Origin: an uncultured Roseburia sp.
GTDB lineage: Bacteria; Bacillota; Clostridia; Lachnospirales; Lachnospiraceae
Assembly: GCA_910587865.1 (NCBI GenBank)
Contig: CAJUNX010000010.1
Coordinates: 42,786-106,785 of the forward strand
DNA length: 64,000 bases
Direction of reading: 5' to 3'
In this document: piece after piece, positions 41,368 to 49,080 of the stretch
Position numbering within the stretch: position 1 is the stretch's first letter
Layout: the number at the start of each line of letters is the position of its first letter
Position numbers and translations under genes: made by a program
The notes under the pieces: model-generated
Databases searched by the model: none
What the model saw: only the letters and a program-made list of their open reading frames with translations
What the model was told of the DNA's origin: nothing

Positions 41368-41821
41368 CGCCCTTTCCTCCTTTCTTCCGGCGTTTTTTCA
41401 GCTGCCGGTTCATTTTTACCGTCTCCTCGTAATGGATAAAGCGAAGAAACAGCCACACAAATACAAAATAGCAGGCCATGGTGATGTAAAACGCCATGGC
41501 GGCCCACTCCGGCATCCCGTCGAACCACTCGAACACGGATGCAAACGCCGGCACGAACACGGACGGCATGAGATTCCACAGCACCTCGCAGATCACATAC
41601 TCCGCCCGGCTGTACACATGCTCCCGCAGAAACAGCGCCTTCTGCGTCCAGGCGCTTACATACCCGAGCGCCATCATCTCAAAGAGGGCCACAATCCGCA
41701 CGTTCTTCTCCCCCGCAATCAGAACAATGATCCCGTAAAAGCAGATCATGGCGATAGCGTGGGCGCAGGAAAACAGCTCGACGTCCATTTCCAGCCTCAT
41801 AAGTTTCCTGATCTTATGCAT
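41303..41821 (-). CDS. DUF3021-type membrane protein
   Basis: A 172-residue protein with four predicted membrane segments (AHAIAMICFYGIIVLIAG; IVALFEMMALGYVSAW; LWNLMPSVFVPAFASVF; AAMAFYITMACYFVFVWLFL) and a basic then acidic tail. Position and topology match DUF3021 proteins, which are encoded immediately downstream of small LytTR regulators and are thought to hold them at the membrane. It overlaps the LytTR gene by 8 nt and the ABC ATPase by 65 nt. The out-of-register C-terminal tail may be non-conserved. Confidence 0.75.
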   Translation of the reverse strand: MHKIRKLMRLEMDVELFSCAHAIAMICFYGIIVLIAGEKNVRIVALFEMMALGYVSAWTQKALFLREHVYSRAEYVICEVLWNLMPSVFVPAFASVFEWFDGMPEWAAMAFYITMACYFVFVWLFLRFIHYEETVKMNRQLKKRRKKGGKGDEEGDGTVTSDENIWERPRDF

Positions 41822-42263
41822 CTTCTTCCCCTCCCCGTAAAAGCTCGCGGAACCGCTTGGCGTAATGTCTCGAGATCACCACATGTTCACCATTGTCCAG
41901 CGCCGCATTGATCCGGCTCCCCAGCTCGCTTTTCACCGATTCAATATGGTTTAAATTGAGTGCCATGGATTTGTTGCAGCGGAAAAAGCCGTGGTTCTCA
42001 AGCCGCTCCTGGGCCTCCGAAAGCGTCATGCAAACCTGCAGCGTGTGCGTTCTGGTATATGCGAACAGACGTTCGTCCACACTCTCGAAATAGTAGATAT
42101 CGCCGGGCGCCACCCGGTAGCTGCGCTCTCCCTCCCGGCCGGTGATCACCGGCGTCCCCTGCCTTAACAGATGGATCAGAGAAGAAATCTCCGGCGTCAT
42201 CTCCCGATAGCGAAGGATGATCTCGTCCTCCCCTTCGCCCGTCTGCTGTATCGTAACCTTCAT
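41814..42263 (-). CDS. LytTR DNA-binding regulator
   Basis: A 149-residue protein without a receiver domain. The C-terminal LytTR domain is clear: GDIYYFESVDERLFAYTRTHTLQVCMTLSEAQERL, FFRCNKSMALNLNHIESVKSEL and GEHVVISRHYAKRFRELL. Such short regulators with DUF3021 partners control neighbouring operons. ATG at 42263 has GGAGGGG upstream; the open frame to 42323 lacks a ribosome site. It is the first gene of the LytTR-DUF3021-ABC operon. Confidence 0.9.
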   Translation of the reverse strand: MKVTIQQTGEGEDEIILRYREMTPEISSLIHLLRQGTPVITGREGERSYRVAPGDIYYFESVDERLFAYTRTHTLQVCMTLSEAQERLENHGFFRCNKSMALNLNHIESVKSELGSRINAALDNGEHVVISRHYAKRFRELLRGGEEDA

Positions 42264-42324
42264 CCTCCCCTCCCCCGATCCGTATTTTGTTCGGATTCTG
42301 TTACTACCATAACCAATCGCCATA

Positions 42325-42379
42325 GAAAATGCAACCCGGATCCGGTAAGCTGCTTCCTTTACCGGTCAGGTTGCATTTC
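42325..42379 (-). terminator. Terminator of the small zinc-ribbon gene
   Basis: AAATGCAACC pairs with GGTTGCATTT and an inner ACCGGTAA/TTACCGG stem; read leftward it is followed by TTTTC. It lies between the 42390 gene and the LytTR gene. Confidence 0.75.
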
Positions 42380-42389
42380 CTGAAGCATT

Positions 42390-42614
42390 CTAATAGATCT
42401 TTTCGAGATCCGTCGTACCGCACATCGCACAAAACGTTTCGAGATCCTTTTTGTCCCGGATCAGCATGACCTCCTCGACCTTTCCGGTCGCCCGGTTCTG
42501 AATCCCCGCCACCTGCTCTCCGTTGCAGATGCTGCATTTTAACACCGCACGATGCGTCGACGGATCGTAGGAAAGCCGCTCTGCCCCTTTCTTTTTCCCG
42601 TTTTTTCCAAACAT
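42390..42614 (-). CDS. Small zinc-ribbon-like protein
   Basis: A 74-residue basic protein with two CxxC knuckles (LKCSICNGEQ and TFCAMCGTTDL) spaced 35 residues apart, consistent with a zinc ribbon. The N-terminus is Lys/Gly-rich (MFGKNGKKKGAERL). No specific family is recognised. It is followed by its own terminator. The upstream region is a minisatellite, so its promoter is not obvious. Confidence 0.72.
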   Translation of the reverse strand: MFGKNGKKKGAERLSYDPSTHRAVLKCSICNGEQVAGIQNRATGKVEEVMLIRDKKDLETFCAMCGTTDLEKIY

Positions 42615-42631
42615 CTGTCTCTCTCCTCCCC

Positions 42632-42900
42632 GGCTGCGCCGCGCGGACGGTTCCTCTCTGCAGTTCTGGCAGCCTTGCGCAGACGCTTTCGCTCTCTGCC
42701 TCTCTGGCTGCGCCGCGCGGACGGTTCCATCCTCTACAGTTCTGGCAGCTTTGCGCAGACGCTTTCGCTCTCTGCCTCTCCGGCTGCGCCGCGCGGACGG
42801 TTCCTCTCTGCAGTTCTGGCAGCTTTGCGCAGACGCTTTCGCTCTCTGCCTCTCCGGCTGCGCCGCGCGGACGGTTCCATCCTCTACAGTTCCAGCAGCA
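42632..42900. repeat. Four-copy 74-76 bp tandem repeat at the cyclase 3' end
   Basis: A unit beginning GGCTGCGCCGCGCGGACGGT starts at 42632, 42706, 42782 and 42856. Copies 1 and 3 share one variant and copies 2 and 4 another, giving a 150-nt dimer period. The fourth copy runs into the last codons and stop of the cyclase gene at 42884, so the array grew from that gene's 3' end. Confidence 0.92.
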
Positions 42901-43456
42901 GCGCGCGGCAGGGCGCACCGTCCGCTCCCCCGAGACTGACCGGCGCGGCGTTTAACAGATACGTCCCGTCCGCAACGGCCGCAAGGCGGATCCCCTCTAA
43001 AAGCACGACCTCCTGCTTAAGCAGCGCAAGATGAACCGCCTCCGGACCGTCCTTTGGACCGACGGTCTGGGATTCCACGCCCACCAGCCAGATCCCCTGC
43101 CGGACGAGCTCTTCTGCCGCCGAAAGAGTGACCACCGCGTGCCCGCGAAACAGCACCCGCTTCGTCCCCGGCGCCAGCAGCCGCTTTATGTCCGCGTCGG
43201 AAAGCTCTCCGTCAAAGGAGATCACCTGCGCCATGCCGACCACCTTTTCCAGCGCGAGCTCATCGATCGTCCTGCCGTCCCGGTAAAAATGATACGGCGC
43301 ATCCACATGGGTTCCGTTGTGCGCGCACATCGAGAGACTGGTCAGATTACATTTGTCTCCGTTTTCCATGGAAAGCACCGTCTTCTTTTCCGGCGCCGGA
43401 TCTCCAGGGAACACCTCGCAGGAAAACAGTTCCTGGGAGATATCGTGAATTTTCAT
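42884..43456 (-). CDS. Cyclase / kynurenine-formamidase-like hydrolase
   Basis: A 190-residue member of the cyclase family with the metal-binding motif CAHNGTHVDAPYHF (HxGTHxDxPxH). The opening is IHDISQELFSCEVFPGDPAP and the late loop GVESQTVGPKDG. Members hydrolyse N-formyl or cyclic amide substrates; the specific reaction is unknown. The start at 43456 has GGAGG 8 nt upstream. It lies 29 nt downstream of the sugar kinase and is presumably co-transcribed. The 3' end is built into a minisatellite. Confidence 0.87.
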   Translation of the reverse strand: MKIHDISQELFSCEVFPGDPAPEKKTVLSMENGDKCNLTSLSMCAHNGTHVDAPYHFYRDGRTIDELALEKVVGMAQVISFDGELSDADIKRLLAPGTKRVLFRGHAVVTLSAAEELVRQGIWLVGVESQTVGPKDGPEAVHLALLKQEVVLLEGIRLAAVADGTYLLNAAPVSLGGADGAPCRALLLEL

Positions 43457-43485
43457 CGTCATTTCCTCCTTCCAGAGACAAAACG

Positions 43486-44574
43486 CTATCTCTTGATGTC
43501 ATAATTCATATTCATCAGGTTCCGGATCCCCATCACGTCGTCCGTGATATTCGCGTCCCCGCGGATCGTATGCTTGATCACGCTGCTGGCCACCGCGAAA
43601 TTGACCATGTCCATCGGCCTGTAATCGTGCAGCATCGCGTAGATCAGCCCGCTCGCGAACGCATCCCCGCCGCCGACGCGGTCTAAGATGTTAAAGGTAA
43701 ACAGCTTGCTCTCAAAGGTGTGATCCTCATACCATAAAAACGCTTTCAGGCTGTTCTCGCTTCCGCTGTGGGCGTAGCGCACATGGCGGGCGATGCAGCG
43801 GATATTCGGGTAGCGCGCGACAAACGCCTGGAAGATCTCGTCCTGCTGCTCGTAGCTCGGCTGCAGCGGCACGCCGTCCTTCACATCGCCTTTGCCGTGA
43901 TCGTTTTCGTCCCTCCAGAGGTGGTAGGGCTCGATGCCGAGCAGAACGTCGACACAGGGCAGGCACTCCGTGCAGAAATCACGCGCCTCCTCCCAGCTCC
44001 AGAGCCTGCTGCGGAAATTCCCGTCAAAGCTGACCGTGATCCCCTTCTCCTTCGCGACGCGCAGACAGTCCATCGTAAGTTTCTTACAGTTGTCGGACAG
44101 CGCCGGCGTGATGCCTCCTAAGTGCAGCCAGGTATAGCCGTCCAGCAGAGCATTCAGATCCACGGCGCCAAAGTCAAATTCCGTGATCGCGCTGTGCTTT
44201 CTGTCATAGATCACCTTGCTCGGCCGGATCCCGTAGCCGGTCTCTAAGTAATAGCTGCCCAGCCGGTGGCTCGGCGTCTGCTCCTCGGTGGTTAAGATCA
44301 CCGGCGTGCAGTGGACGTCATTGCTGCGCAGCATGCGCACCGCGCTCTTTCCGAGACTGTTGTCCGGCACAACCGTAAAAAACGTGCTGTCCACGCCGAG
44401 ATTCGCGAGAGCTAAAGCGATATTGGCCTCACTGCCGCCGTAGCTGGCCTCAAAGCTGTGCGTCATGCGGATCTTCTCGTAATTCGGCGGCGTTAAACGC
44501 AGCATGATCTCGCCGATCGTGATAAATTTTCCCCCGTTTTCCTGTCCGTTTGACAGTGGATTTTTGTGTTCCAT
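43486..44574 (-). CDS. PfkB-family sugar kinase (2-keto-3-deoxygluconate kinase-like)
   Basis: A 362-residue ribokinase-fold enzyme: FITIGEIMLRLTPPNYEKIRM at the start, SYGGSEANIALALANLGVDS, and the C-terminal PfkB signature DRVGGGDAFASGLIYAML with the catalytic Asp. The opening and YETGYGIRPSKV-type region resemble KDG kinases, so hexuronate breakdown is likely, but specificity is inference. The start at 44574 uses GGAG 6 nt upstream, which belongs to the conserved leader element. Confidence 0.88.
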   Translation of the reverse strand: MEHKNPLSNGQENGGKFITIGEIMLRLTPPNYEKIRMTHSFEASYGGSEANIALALANLGVDSTFFTVVPDNSLGKSAVRMLRSNDVHCTPVILTTEEQTPSHRLGSYYLETGYGIRPSKVIYDRKHSAITEFDFGAVDLNALLDGYTWLHLGGITPALSDNCKKLTMDCLRVAKEKGITVSFDGNFRSRLWSWEEARDFCTECLPCVDVLLGIEPYHLWRDENDHGKGDVKDGVPLQPSYEQQDEIFQAFVARYPNIRCIARHVRYAHSGSENSLKAFLWYEDHTFESKLFTFNILDRVGGGDAFASGLIYAMLHDYRPMDMVNFAVASSVIKHTIRGDANITDDVMGIRNLMNMNYDIKR

Positions 44575-44580
44575 ACGAAT

Positions 44581-44685
44581 CTCCATTCCGGAGCGTTTCT
44601 GCGACGGGGTTCACCATGGCATATTTGTGACGCTCCGGCACAAACAGCCGTGTGAAAAATCAGCGATCAGGCCGGTTTTTCACTC
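44581..44685 (-). promoter_or_regulatory. Conserved structured leader element, copy 2 (sugar kinase)
   Basis: In the leftward transcript: GTGAAAAA...TTTTTCAC hairpin (44652-44685), then TTTGTG/CACAAA (plus-strand 44624-44629 with 44639-44644) enclosing the 9-nt loop CCGGAGCGT. ACGCTCCGG follows (complement of 44588-44596), a perfect 9-nt partner of that loop, then AAT and GGAG before the ATG. Same order and motifs as copies at 34023 and 52132. Confidence 0.65.
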
Positions 44686-44722
44686 TGCCTCCCCCTCTGT
44701 TTCTGCAGCCCCGTGCATACGG

Positions 44723-44751
44723 GTTATACTGCCCTTTTTATTTTACAACAA
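44723..44751 (-). promoter_or_regulatory. Promoter for the sugar kinase operon
   Basis: On the - strand TTGTTG (complement of 44746-44751), 17 nt, TATAAC (complement of 44723-44728). It gives a leader of ~140 nt containing the conserved element. Confidence 0.6.
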
Positions 44752-44774
44752 TCTCTCCGCAAGGGCAAATGCTT

Positions 44775-44803
44775 TTGACTCTGATGAAACATGATGCTAT
44801 ACT
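44775..44803 (+). promoter_or_regulatory. Promoter for the WYL regulator
   Basis: TTGACT (44775-44780), 17 nt, TATACT (44798-44803). Confidence 0.75.
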
Positions 44804-44884
44804 ATCCGTAACGCTGTCGCCGGCTTTCCGCAGTCCACGGAACCGGCCCGTGATCAGTACGGCGTGCGCGAAGGGAGGAAACTC

Positions 44885-45928
44885 GTGAAACCGCAGACCA
44901 ACAGCATCATCCGTGCCTTTACCCTGCTTGACATCTTAAAAAAAGAAACCGACGACAAACATCGTCTTTCTCAGAAGCAGCTTCTTGACCTGATGCGGGA
45001 AAAAGACGGCAGCTGCACCGAAAAGACGCTGCGCACCGACCTGCGCTGCCTGATGGAGATTTTAAACCCGCCTGTTTCCGAATACGACTCACAGAAAGAC
45101 CTGTTCCGGATCCGCTATGACGGGATGGAGGAAGGAAGAAGCCGCATGAGCGGGATTTCTTATCTCCATGAATTCTCCGGCGACGACCTGGCGCTGCTTT
45201 CAGAGCTCGTGCAGACCTGCACGGAAATCGGCGACGCACAGCGAAACCGCCTGATCGGACACATCAAAACGCTCGGCAGCAGATATGACACCTGTCACAC
45301 GGACGCTCTCTCCGCCATCCCGGAATACAGCACGCTCTGTATGGACGGGCTGCGCGCAAACATCCGGATCCTTGCCGAAGCCATAAAGCAGAACCGCCGC
45401 GTCTCCTTCGTCTTTCGCCGTTATGACAGAGACGGCCGTCTCGTCCCGGTGCGCAGGGCGCGCTACGAGGTCAATCCCTACCACGTCGTAAAATACGGGA
45501 CGAAATACTACCTGCTCTGCAGTCACGGTACTTCGGAGAAAACCTACATTTACCGCCTGGATCTCATGGCGGATGCCGTGATATCGGACGAACCGCGGAC
45601 GAGCATCCGCGAGGTAAAGGAGCTGCGCCATTCCGATGCCATGGCATACATGGAGCGCCATCTCCACATGAACTACGGCGAGCCGCGGACCGTGACCCTC
45701 CTGCTGCACCGCGATATCTACACGCAGTTTCACGACAGCTTCGGCAGCCACTATACGATAAAACGGCGCGTCGACGAGGAGCACGACGAGGTCGAAGTGT
45801 ACTGCAGCGAACAGGCGATCATCCAGTGGGCCATGCTCCACGGAAACTGTGCGGAAATTCTCCGCCCGAAGACCACGCGCAGAAAGCTTTCCGATCAGGC
45901 GGCGGCACTCCTGAAGCAGTATGAATAA
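44885..45928 (+). CDS. WYL-domain transcriptional regulator
   Basis: A 347-residue protein: N-terminal helix-turn-helix (FTLLDILKKETDDKHRLSQKQLLDLM...KTLRTDLRCLMEIL) and a WYL-type ligand-binding domain (RRVSFVFRRYDRDGRLVPVRRARYEVNPYHVVKYGTKYYLLC in outline), followed by a WCX-like end. These regulators sense small ligands and are often encoded beside the genes they control. GTG at 44885 follows GGGAGG 7 nt upstream. It is divergent from the sugar kinase operon, a plausible target. Confidence 0.88.
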   Translation: MKPQTNSIIRAFTLLDILKKETDDKHRLSQKQLLDLMREKDGSCTEKTLRTDLRCLMEILNPPVSEYDSQKDLFRIRYDGMEEGRSRMSGISYLHEFSGDDLALLSELVQTCTEIGDAQRNRLIGHIKTLGSRYDTCHTDALSAIPEYSTLCMDGLRANIRILAEAIKQNRRVSFVFRRYDRDGRLVPVRRARYEVNPYHVVKYGTKYYLLCSHGTSEKTYIYRLDLMADAVISDEPRTSIREVKELRHSDAMAYMERHLHMNYGEPRTVTLLLHRDIYTQFHDSFGSHYTIKRRVDEEHDEVEVYCSEQAIIQWAMLHGNCAEILRPKTTRRKLSDQAAALLKQYE

Positions 45929-45978
45929 TCTTTTTCTGCACGCAAAAGAACCTTCCCAAAGTTACCGGTTCTCCCTGC

Positions 45979-45984
45979 TATAAT
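45979..45984 (+). promoter_or_regulatory. Extended -10 promoter
   Basis: TGCTATAAT (TATAAT at 45979-45984) is an extended -10; the -35 region is poor. It lies ~80 nt upstream of the gene at 46063. Confidence 0.55.
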
Positions 45985-46062
45985 AAACACATCGACCGTG
46001 AAACATGGCGGACGGCACACGCCGCGAACTGCCTCTCACGAAAAAGAAAAGCAGGTGCATGT

Positions 46063-46641
46063 ATGAAAAACAACATCCAAACCGCATTGGAAACCGTAAA
46101 CAAAGAACTGCAGGCGCTTATGTCCCTGTATGTGGAGACCGAAGCGTTTCAGGGAGACTTTCAGGACAGCGACGCATGGGAGTACGCCTTATGTGAGCTG
46201 AACCGGATCCGCGGAATCATCCGTCAGAACTTCTGCGATCCCACAGACGATATGCCCCTCTGGCAGGTTCTTCTGTGCGCGTCAAATGCGTACCGGATCC
46301 TCGACGAAACCGAGTTTTTTATCCGCCAGTGCGAGGTTCCCGGTGTGGCGACGCGCTGGAAGAAGATCAATCCCCGGCTGATTTATTTTGACTGTGCCTT
46401 TGAACTCATGGAAAAATGTCCCGATATCTACCGCGACATGCGGCACGGCTTAACCGGAATACGCCTCTCCTGTTATCCCGATCAGGAGCTGGTCAGGGAG
46501 CGGAATGCGTATTTTGCAGCGGCGAAAGAGGAATTTGCCGGAAGCGGCCGCGATTTTTCCGAGGCGCAGCTCTTCCAGGACGAACTGCTGCGCACGCTCC
46601 CGATGCTGTTTGAGGAGGCCGCACAGCTCCCGGGCAGATAA
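46063..46641 (+). CDS. Hypothetical protein
   Basis: A 192-residue, mostly helical soluble protein (MKNNIQTALETVNKELQALM...). Not recognised. Aromatic and Cys residues are scattered (AYRILDETEFFIRQCEVPG; LIYFDCAFELMEKCPDIY), with no signal peptide or metal motif. AAAGCAGGTGC lies upstream of the ATG. It is followed after 44 nt by another unrecognised gene in the same direction, and the two probably form an operon. Confidence 0.7.
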   Translation: MKNNIQTALETVNKELQALMSLYVETEAFQGDFQDSDAWEYALCELNRIRGIIRQNFCDPTDDMPLWQVLLCASNAYRILDETEFFIRQCEVPGVATRWKKINPRLIYFDCAFELMEKCPDIYRDMRHGLTGIRLSCYPDQELVRERNAYFAAAKEEFAGSGRDFSEAQLFQDELLRTLPMLFEEAAQLPGR

Positions 46642-46685
46642 AGGGATCCCTCACTGTACACAGACTTCTGTCAGAAAGGAATATC

Positions 46686-47771
46686 ATGGAAGCAAAAGAC
46701 AGATTACACACCTGGTTATACGGCGCCTCGCCGGCCACTTATCACCTCGCAGAGGATGCGCAGGATCTGTCCGGGAGGGCAGATCCTGACACACTGTGCG
46801 ATTTTGGCAGTATCACAAACCCCTATCAGAAATTTTTCATTTATAAATATGAAGAGCCGTCACCCGATGTCTTAAGCCTGATCTCCGGAAAAGGGATGTA
46901 CCGGGAGATCGGCCGCTATTCGCTGCGCGATCCTGACATATACAGCCCGCTGCTTCAGTCCGTCTATCAGACGCTCTGGCCAGAGCTGACCGCACAGCCT
47001 TTTATGCGCTACAAGGCCAACGGCGGATACCGGATCGCCTCCGATGCCATGACCTCCGCCATGTCCCGACTTTCGGACGCCCTGCGGATCAGCGTTTCCC
47101 TGACCAGTGCGCCGGATCACGCGGATCCTGGCATGATCGAACGGATCCGCGCGATCTATGCGTCATGCCAGAAGCGTGCGCCGAAGCAGAAATGGTGGAC
47201 CATGCTCATGATTGCGCTGGTCACCGCAGATTTATCGGAAACGGGACGCGAAGATGATTTTTACCGGATGATCGACCGGGAATATCCCGCGATGGCAGGC
47301 TTTCTGTCGGACTGTTTTACCGTCGGCAACTACTGCCCCGTCCCGGCCGGCTTCAACGGGCCCAGAAGCCGCTGGGGCCGCTATGATTACTGGGATCTGA
47401 CGCTGATGAAAATCCGCGAGTGGTACTGCAACGAATCCGGCCCCGATGCCGACCGGATCTTCTTAAAGGAACAGCTGCTGAACAATCACCCGGGGAGCAG
47501 TCCCGACAACTGCAGAGCCTGGCTGACATGGTTTGAGAACAAAGGCGCGCTGCCCCAAAAAGACGGCTGGCATTCCTTCGTGGATACGCTTCTTCTGCAG
47601 GATTATGTCGACGCGGATTACAATGTAAAACCCTTCTGGCCGGGACACAGCTGGAGAAATCCCGATCTGCCGGAAGACAGAGAGGCAGTCAATCGCGGGC
47701 TTCTTACGATCAGCATCCGGATCGCGTCGCGCTCCGCGCGGATCATAAGCGCCTGCAGGAGTCGTCTGTAG
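46686..47771 (+). CDS. Hypothetical protein
   Basis: A 361-residue soluble protein of unknown family (MEAKDRLHTWLYGASPATYH...). It is rich in Tyr, Trp and Asp; segments such as QKWWTMLMIALVTADL and RYDYWDLTLMKIREWYCNE suggest an all-alpha fold. AGAAAGGA lies upstream of the ATG. The C-terminus is basic and Ser/Arg-rich (SIRIASRSARIISACRSRL), unlike the rest, which may mark a frameshifted tail. It lies between a related-sized unknown gene and a metallophosphoesterase. Confidence 0.68.
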   Translation: MEAKDRLHTWLYGASPATYHLAEDAQDLSGRADPDTLCDFGSITNPYQKFFIYKYEEPSPDVLSLISGKGMYREIGRYSLRDPDIYSPLLQSVYQTLWPELTAQPFMRYKANGGYRIASDAMTSAMSRLSDALRISVSLTSAPDHADPGMIERIRAIYASCQKRAPKQKWWTMLMIALVTADLSETGREDDFYRMIDREYPAMAGFLSDCFTVGNYCPVPAGFNGPRSRWGRYDYWDLTLMKIREWYCNESGPDADRIFLKEQLLNNHPGSSPDNCRAWLTWFENKGALPQKDGWHSFVDTLLLQDYVDADYNVKPFWPGHSWRNPDLPEDREAVNRGLLTISIRIASRSARIISACRSRL

Positions 47772-47791
47772 TTATTATTGATATGATGCCA

Positions 47792-47846
47792 GGGTAAAAA
47801 GGTCATGTGTTTCACGCCTGCGTGAAAAAGCATGACTTTGTGACCC
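47792..47846 (+). other. Hairpin in the 217-nt gap before the phosphoesterase
   Basis: Nested arms GGGT/ACCC, GTCATG/CATGAC (47802-47807 with 47831-47836) and TTCACG/CGTGAA form a 55-nt imperfect hairpin. There is no T-run. It shares TCATGTGTTTC with the DUF1538 leader at 19741. The rest of 47772-47988 shows nothing else beyond an AGGAGG ribosome site for the next gene. Confidence 0.45.
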
Positions 47847-47988
47847 GCAAAACATGAGAAAGCAGCTATTTTCCACAGGAAAATGAGCGGATTTCGAATG
47901 TTTTTAAGAACCGTTCACAACATTCATCATCCTGCCGCAGGGACACAAAAGCGCCGCATCCTGCCGGCAGACAAAGGAGGTCTATTCT

Positions 47989-48699
47989 ATGGCAACTTAT
48001 GTGGTTTCGGATATACACGGCTGTTACGATGCTTACCAGCAGCTGCTTTCAGACATCTGCTTTTCAGAAGACGACACCCTCTATGTCCTCGGCGATATGA
48101 TAGACCGCGGGCCGCATCCCATCCGGGTCGTCCTTGACCTGATGCGGCGGCCGAACGTGGTCTGCCTGGCCGGGAATCACGAATCCATGGCAATGGAATG
48201 CCTGCCGTTTCTGCTGCGCCAGATTACCGACGAAACGATCTCGGCCTTACAGGCCGGCATGGTGGAACAGCTTCTCACCTGGCAGTTAAACGGCGGCACC
48301 TCCACCATGGATGAATTCCATGCGCTGGATCCTGTGAAGCGGCAGGCCGTCGTGAATTTTCTCTCGGAGCTAAGCCTTTACGAGCCGGTTTCGATCGGGA
48401 ACCGCGACTATATCCTCGTCCACGCCGGACTCGGGAATTTTCGCCCCAGAAAAAAGCTGTGGGATTACGATCTGCATGACCTCGTGTGGGCGCGGACGGA
48501 TTATGAGACGCCCTATTTTCCCGACCGCTATGTGATCACCGGCCACACGCCGACCATGACCATCCCGTCAAATCCCCGGCCCGGTTATATCTATCAGAAT
48601 GCAAATCACATTGCGATCGACTGCGGAGCCGGGTTTGATGGGAGGCTGGGATGCCTGTGCTTGGAAACCATGGAAGAATTTTATGTGGAATGCCAGTGA
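47989..48699 (+). CDS. Metallophosphoesterase (PPP-type protein phosphatase-like)
   Basis: A 236-residue calcineurin-like phosphoesterase with all metal motifs: VVSDIHGCYDAY (DxH), YVLGDMIDRGPHP (GDxxDRG), CLAGNHESMAME (GNHE), ILVHAGLG and VITGHTPTM. The spacing is that of bacterial Ser/Thr phosphatases and Ap4A-hydrolase-like enzymes. AAAGGAGG lies 9 nt upstream of the ATG. Preceding unknown genes in the same direction could be functional partners. Confidence 0.92.
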   Translation: MATYVVSDIHGCYDAYQQLLSDICFSEDDTLYVLGDMIDRGPHPIRVVLDLMRRPNVVCLAGNHESMAMECLPFLLRQITDETISALQAGMVEQLLTWQLNGGTSTMDEFHALDPVKRQAVVNFLSELSLYEPVSIGNRDYILVHAGLGNFRPRKKLWDYDLHDLVWARTDYETPYFPDRYVITGHTPTMTIPSNPRPGYIYQNANHIAIDCGAGFDGRLGCLCLETMEEFYVECQ

Positions 48700-48714
48700 C
48701 TGACTGCATTCTGC

Positions 48715-49065
48715 TCAGCCAGACTCCTCTTCCTTCTGTGTTACGGTCAGTACCGTGTGAATCGTCATTTCCGGCAGCGTTACCCTGACATAGCCGCGCT
48801 CCTCCTCTGTCTTTAGCTTCCGGCGTTCCGGGTATACCTGCCGGATCACCTTTCCCGCTGCCAGTCCGCCGGCCAGATACAGGTCGCCCGGCATCATTTC
48901 GGGCGCGTCGCCGTTTGTCTGCTCCGCCAGGGCCGATATGATATGGATGATCCGCTCCGTCCGGTCCCCCTCCCCGCGGATGTACGCACAGAAGGAGACG
49001 GTCTCCTTATAAGGCGTGTTAAGATAGCAGGACGGCTTCGGAAGATGCACCCTTAAAATCCCCAA
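48715..49065 (-). pseudogene. 3' fragment of a larger gene (glycoside-hydrolase-like C-terminus)
   Basis: An open frame of ~116 residues with no ATG at its start; the first possible codon is TTG. It reads like the final beta-sandwich of certain glycoside hydrolases: TERIIHIISALAEQ, a charged loop, then GYVRVTLPEMTIHTVLTV. The frame stops at the junction (~49080) with AT-rich foreign DNA. I read it as the 3' remnant of a hydrolase gene that lost its 5' part. The family guess is weak; the truncation is likelier. Confidence 0.5.
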
Positions 49066-49080
49066 AAGCAGATTCCGGTT

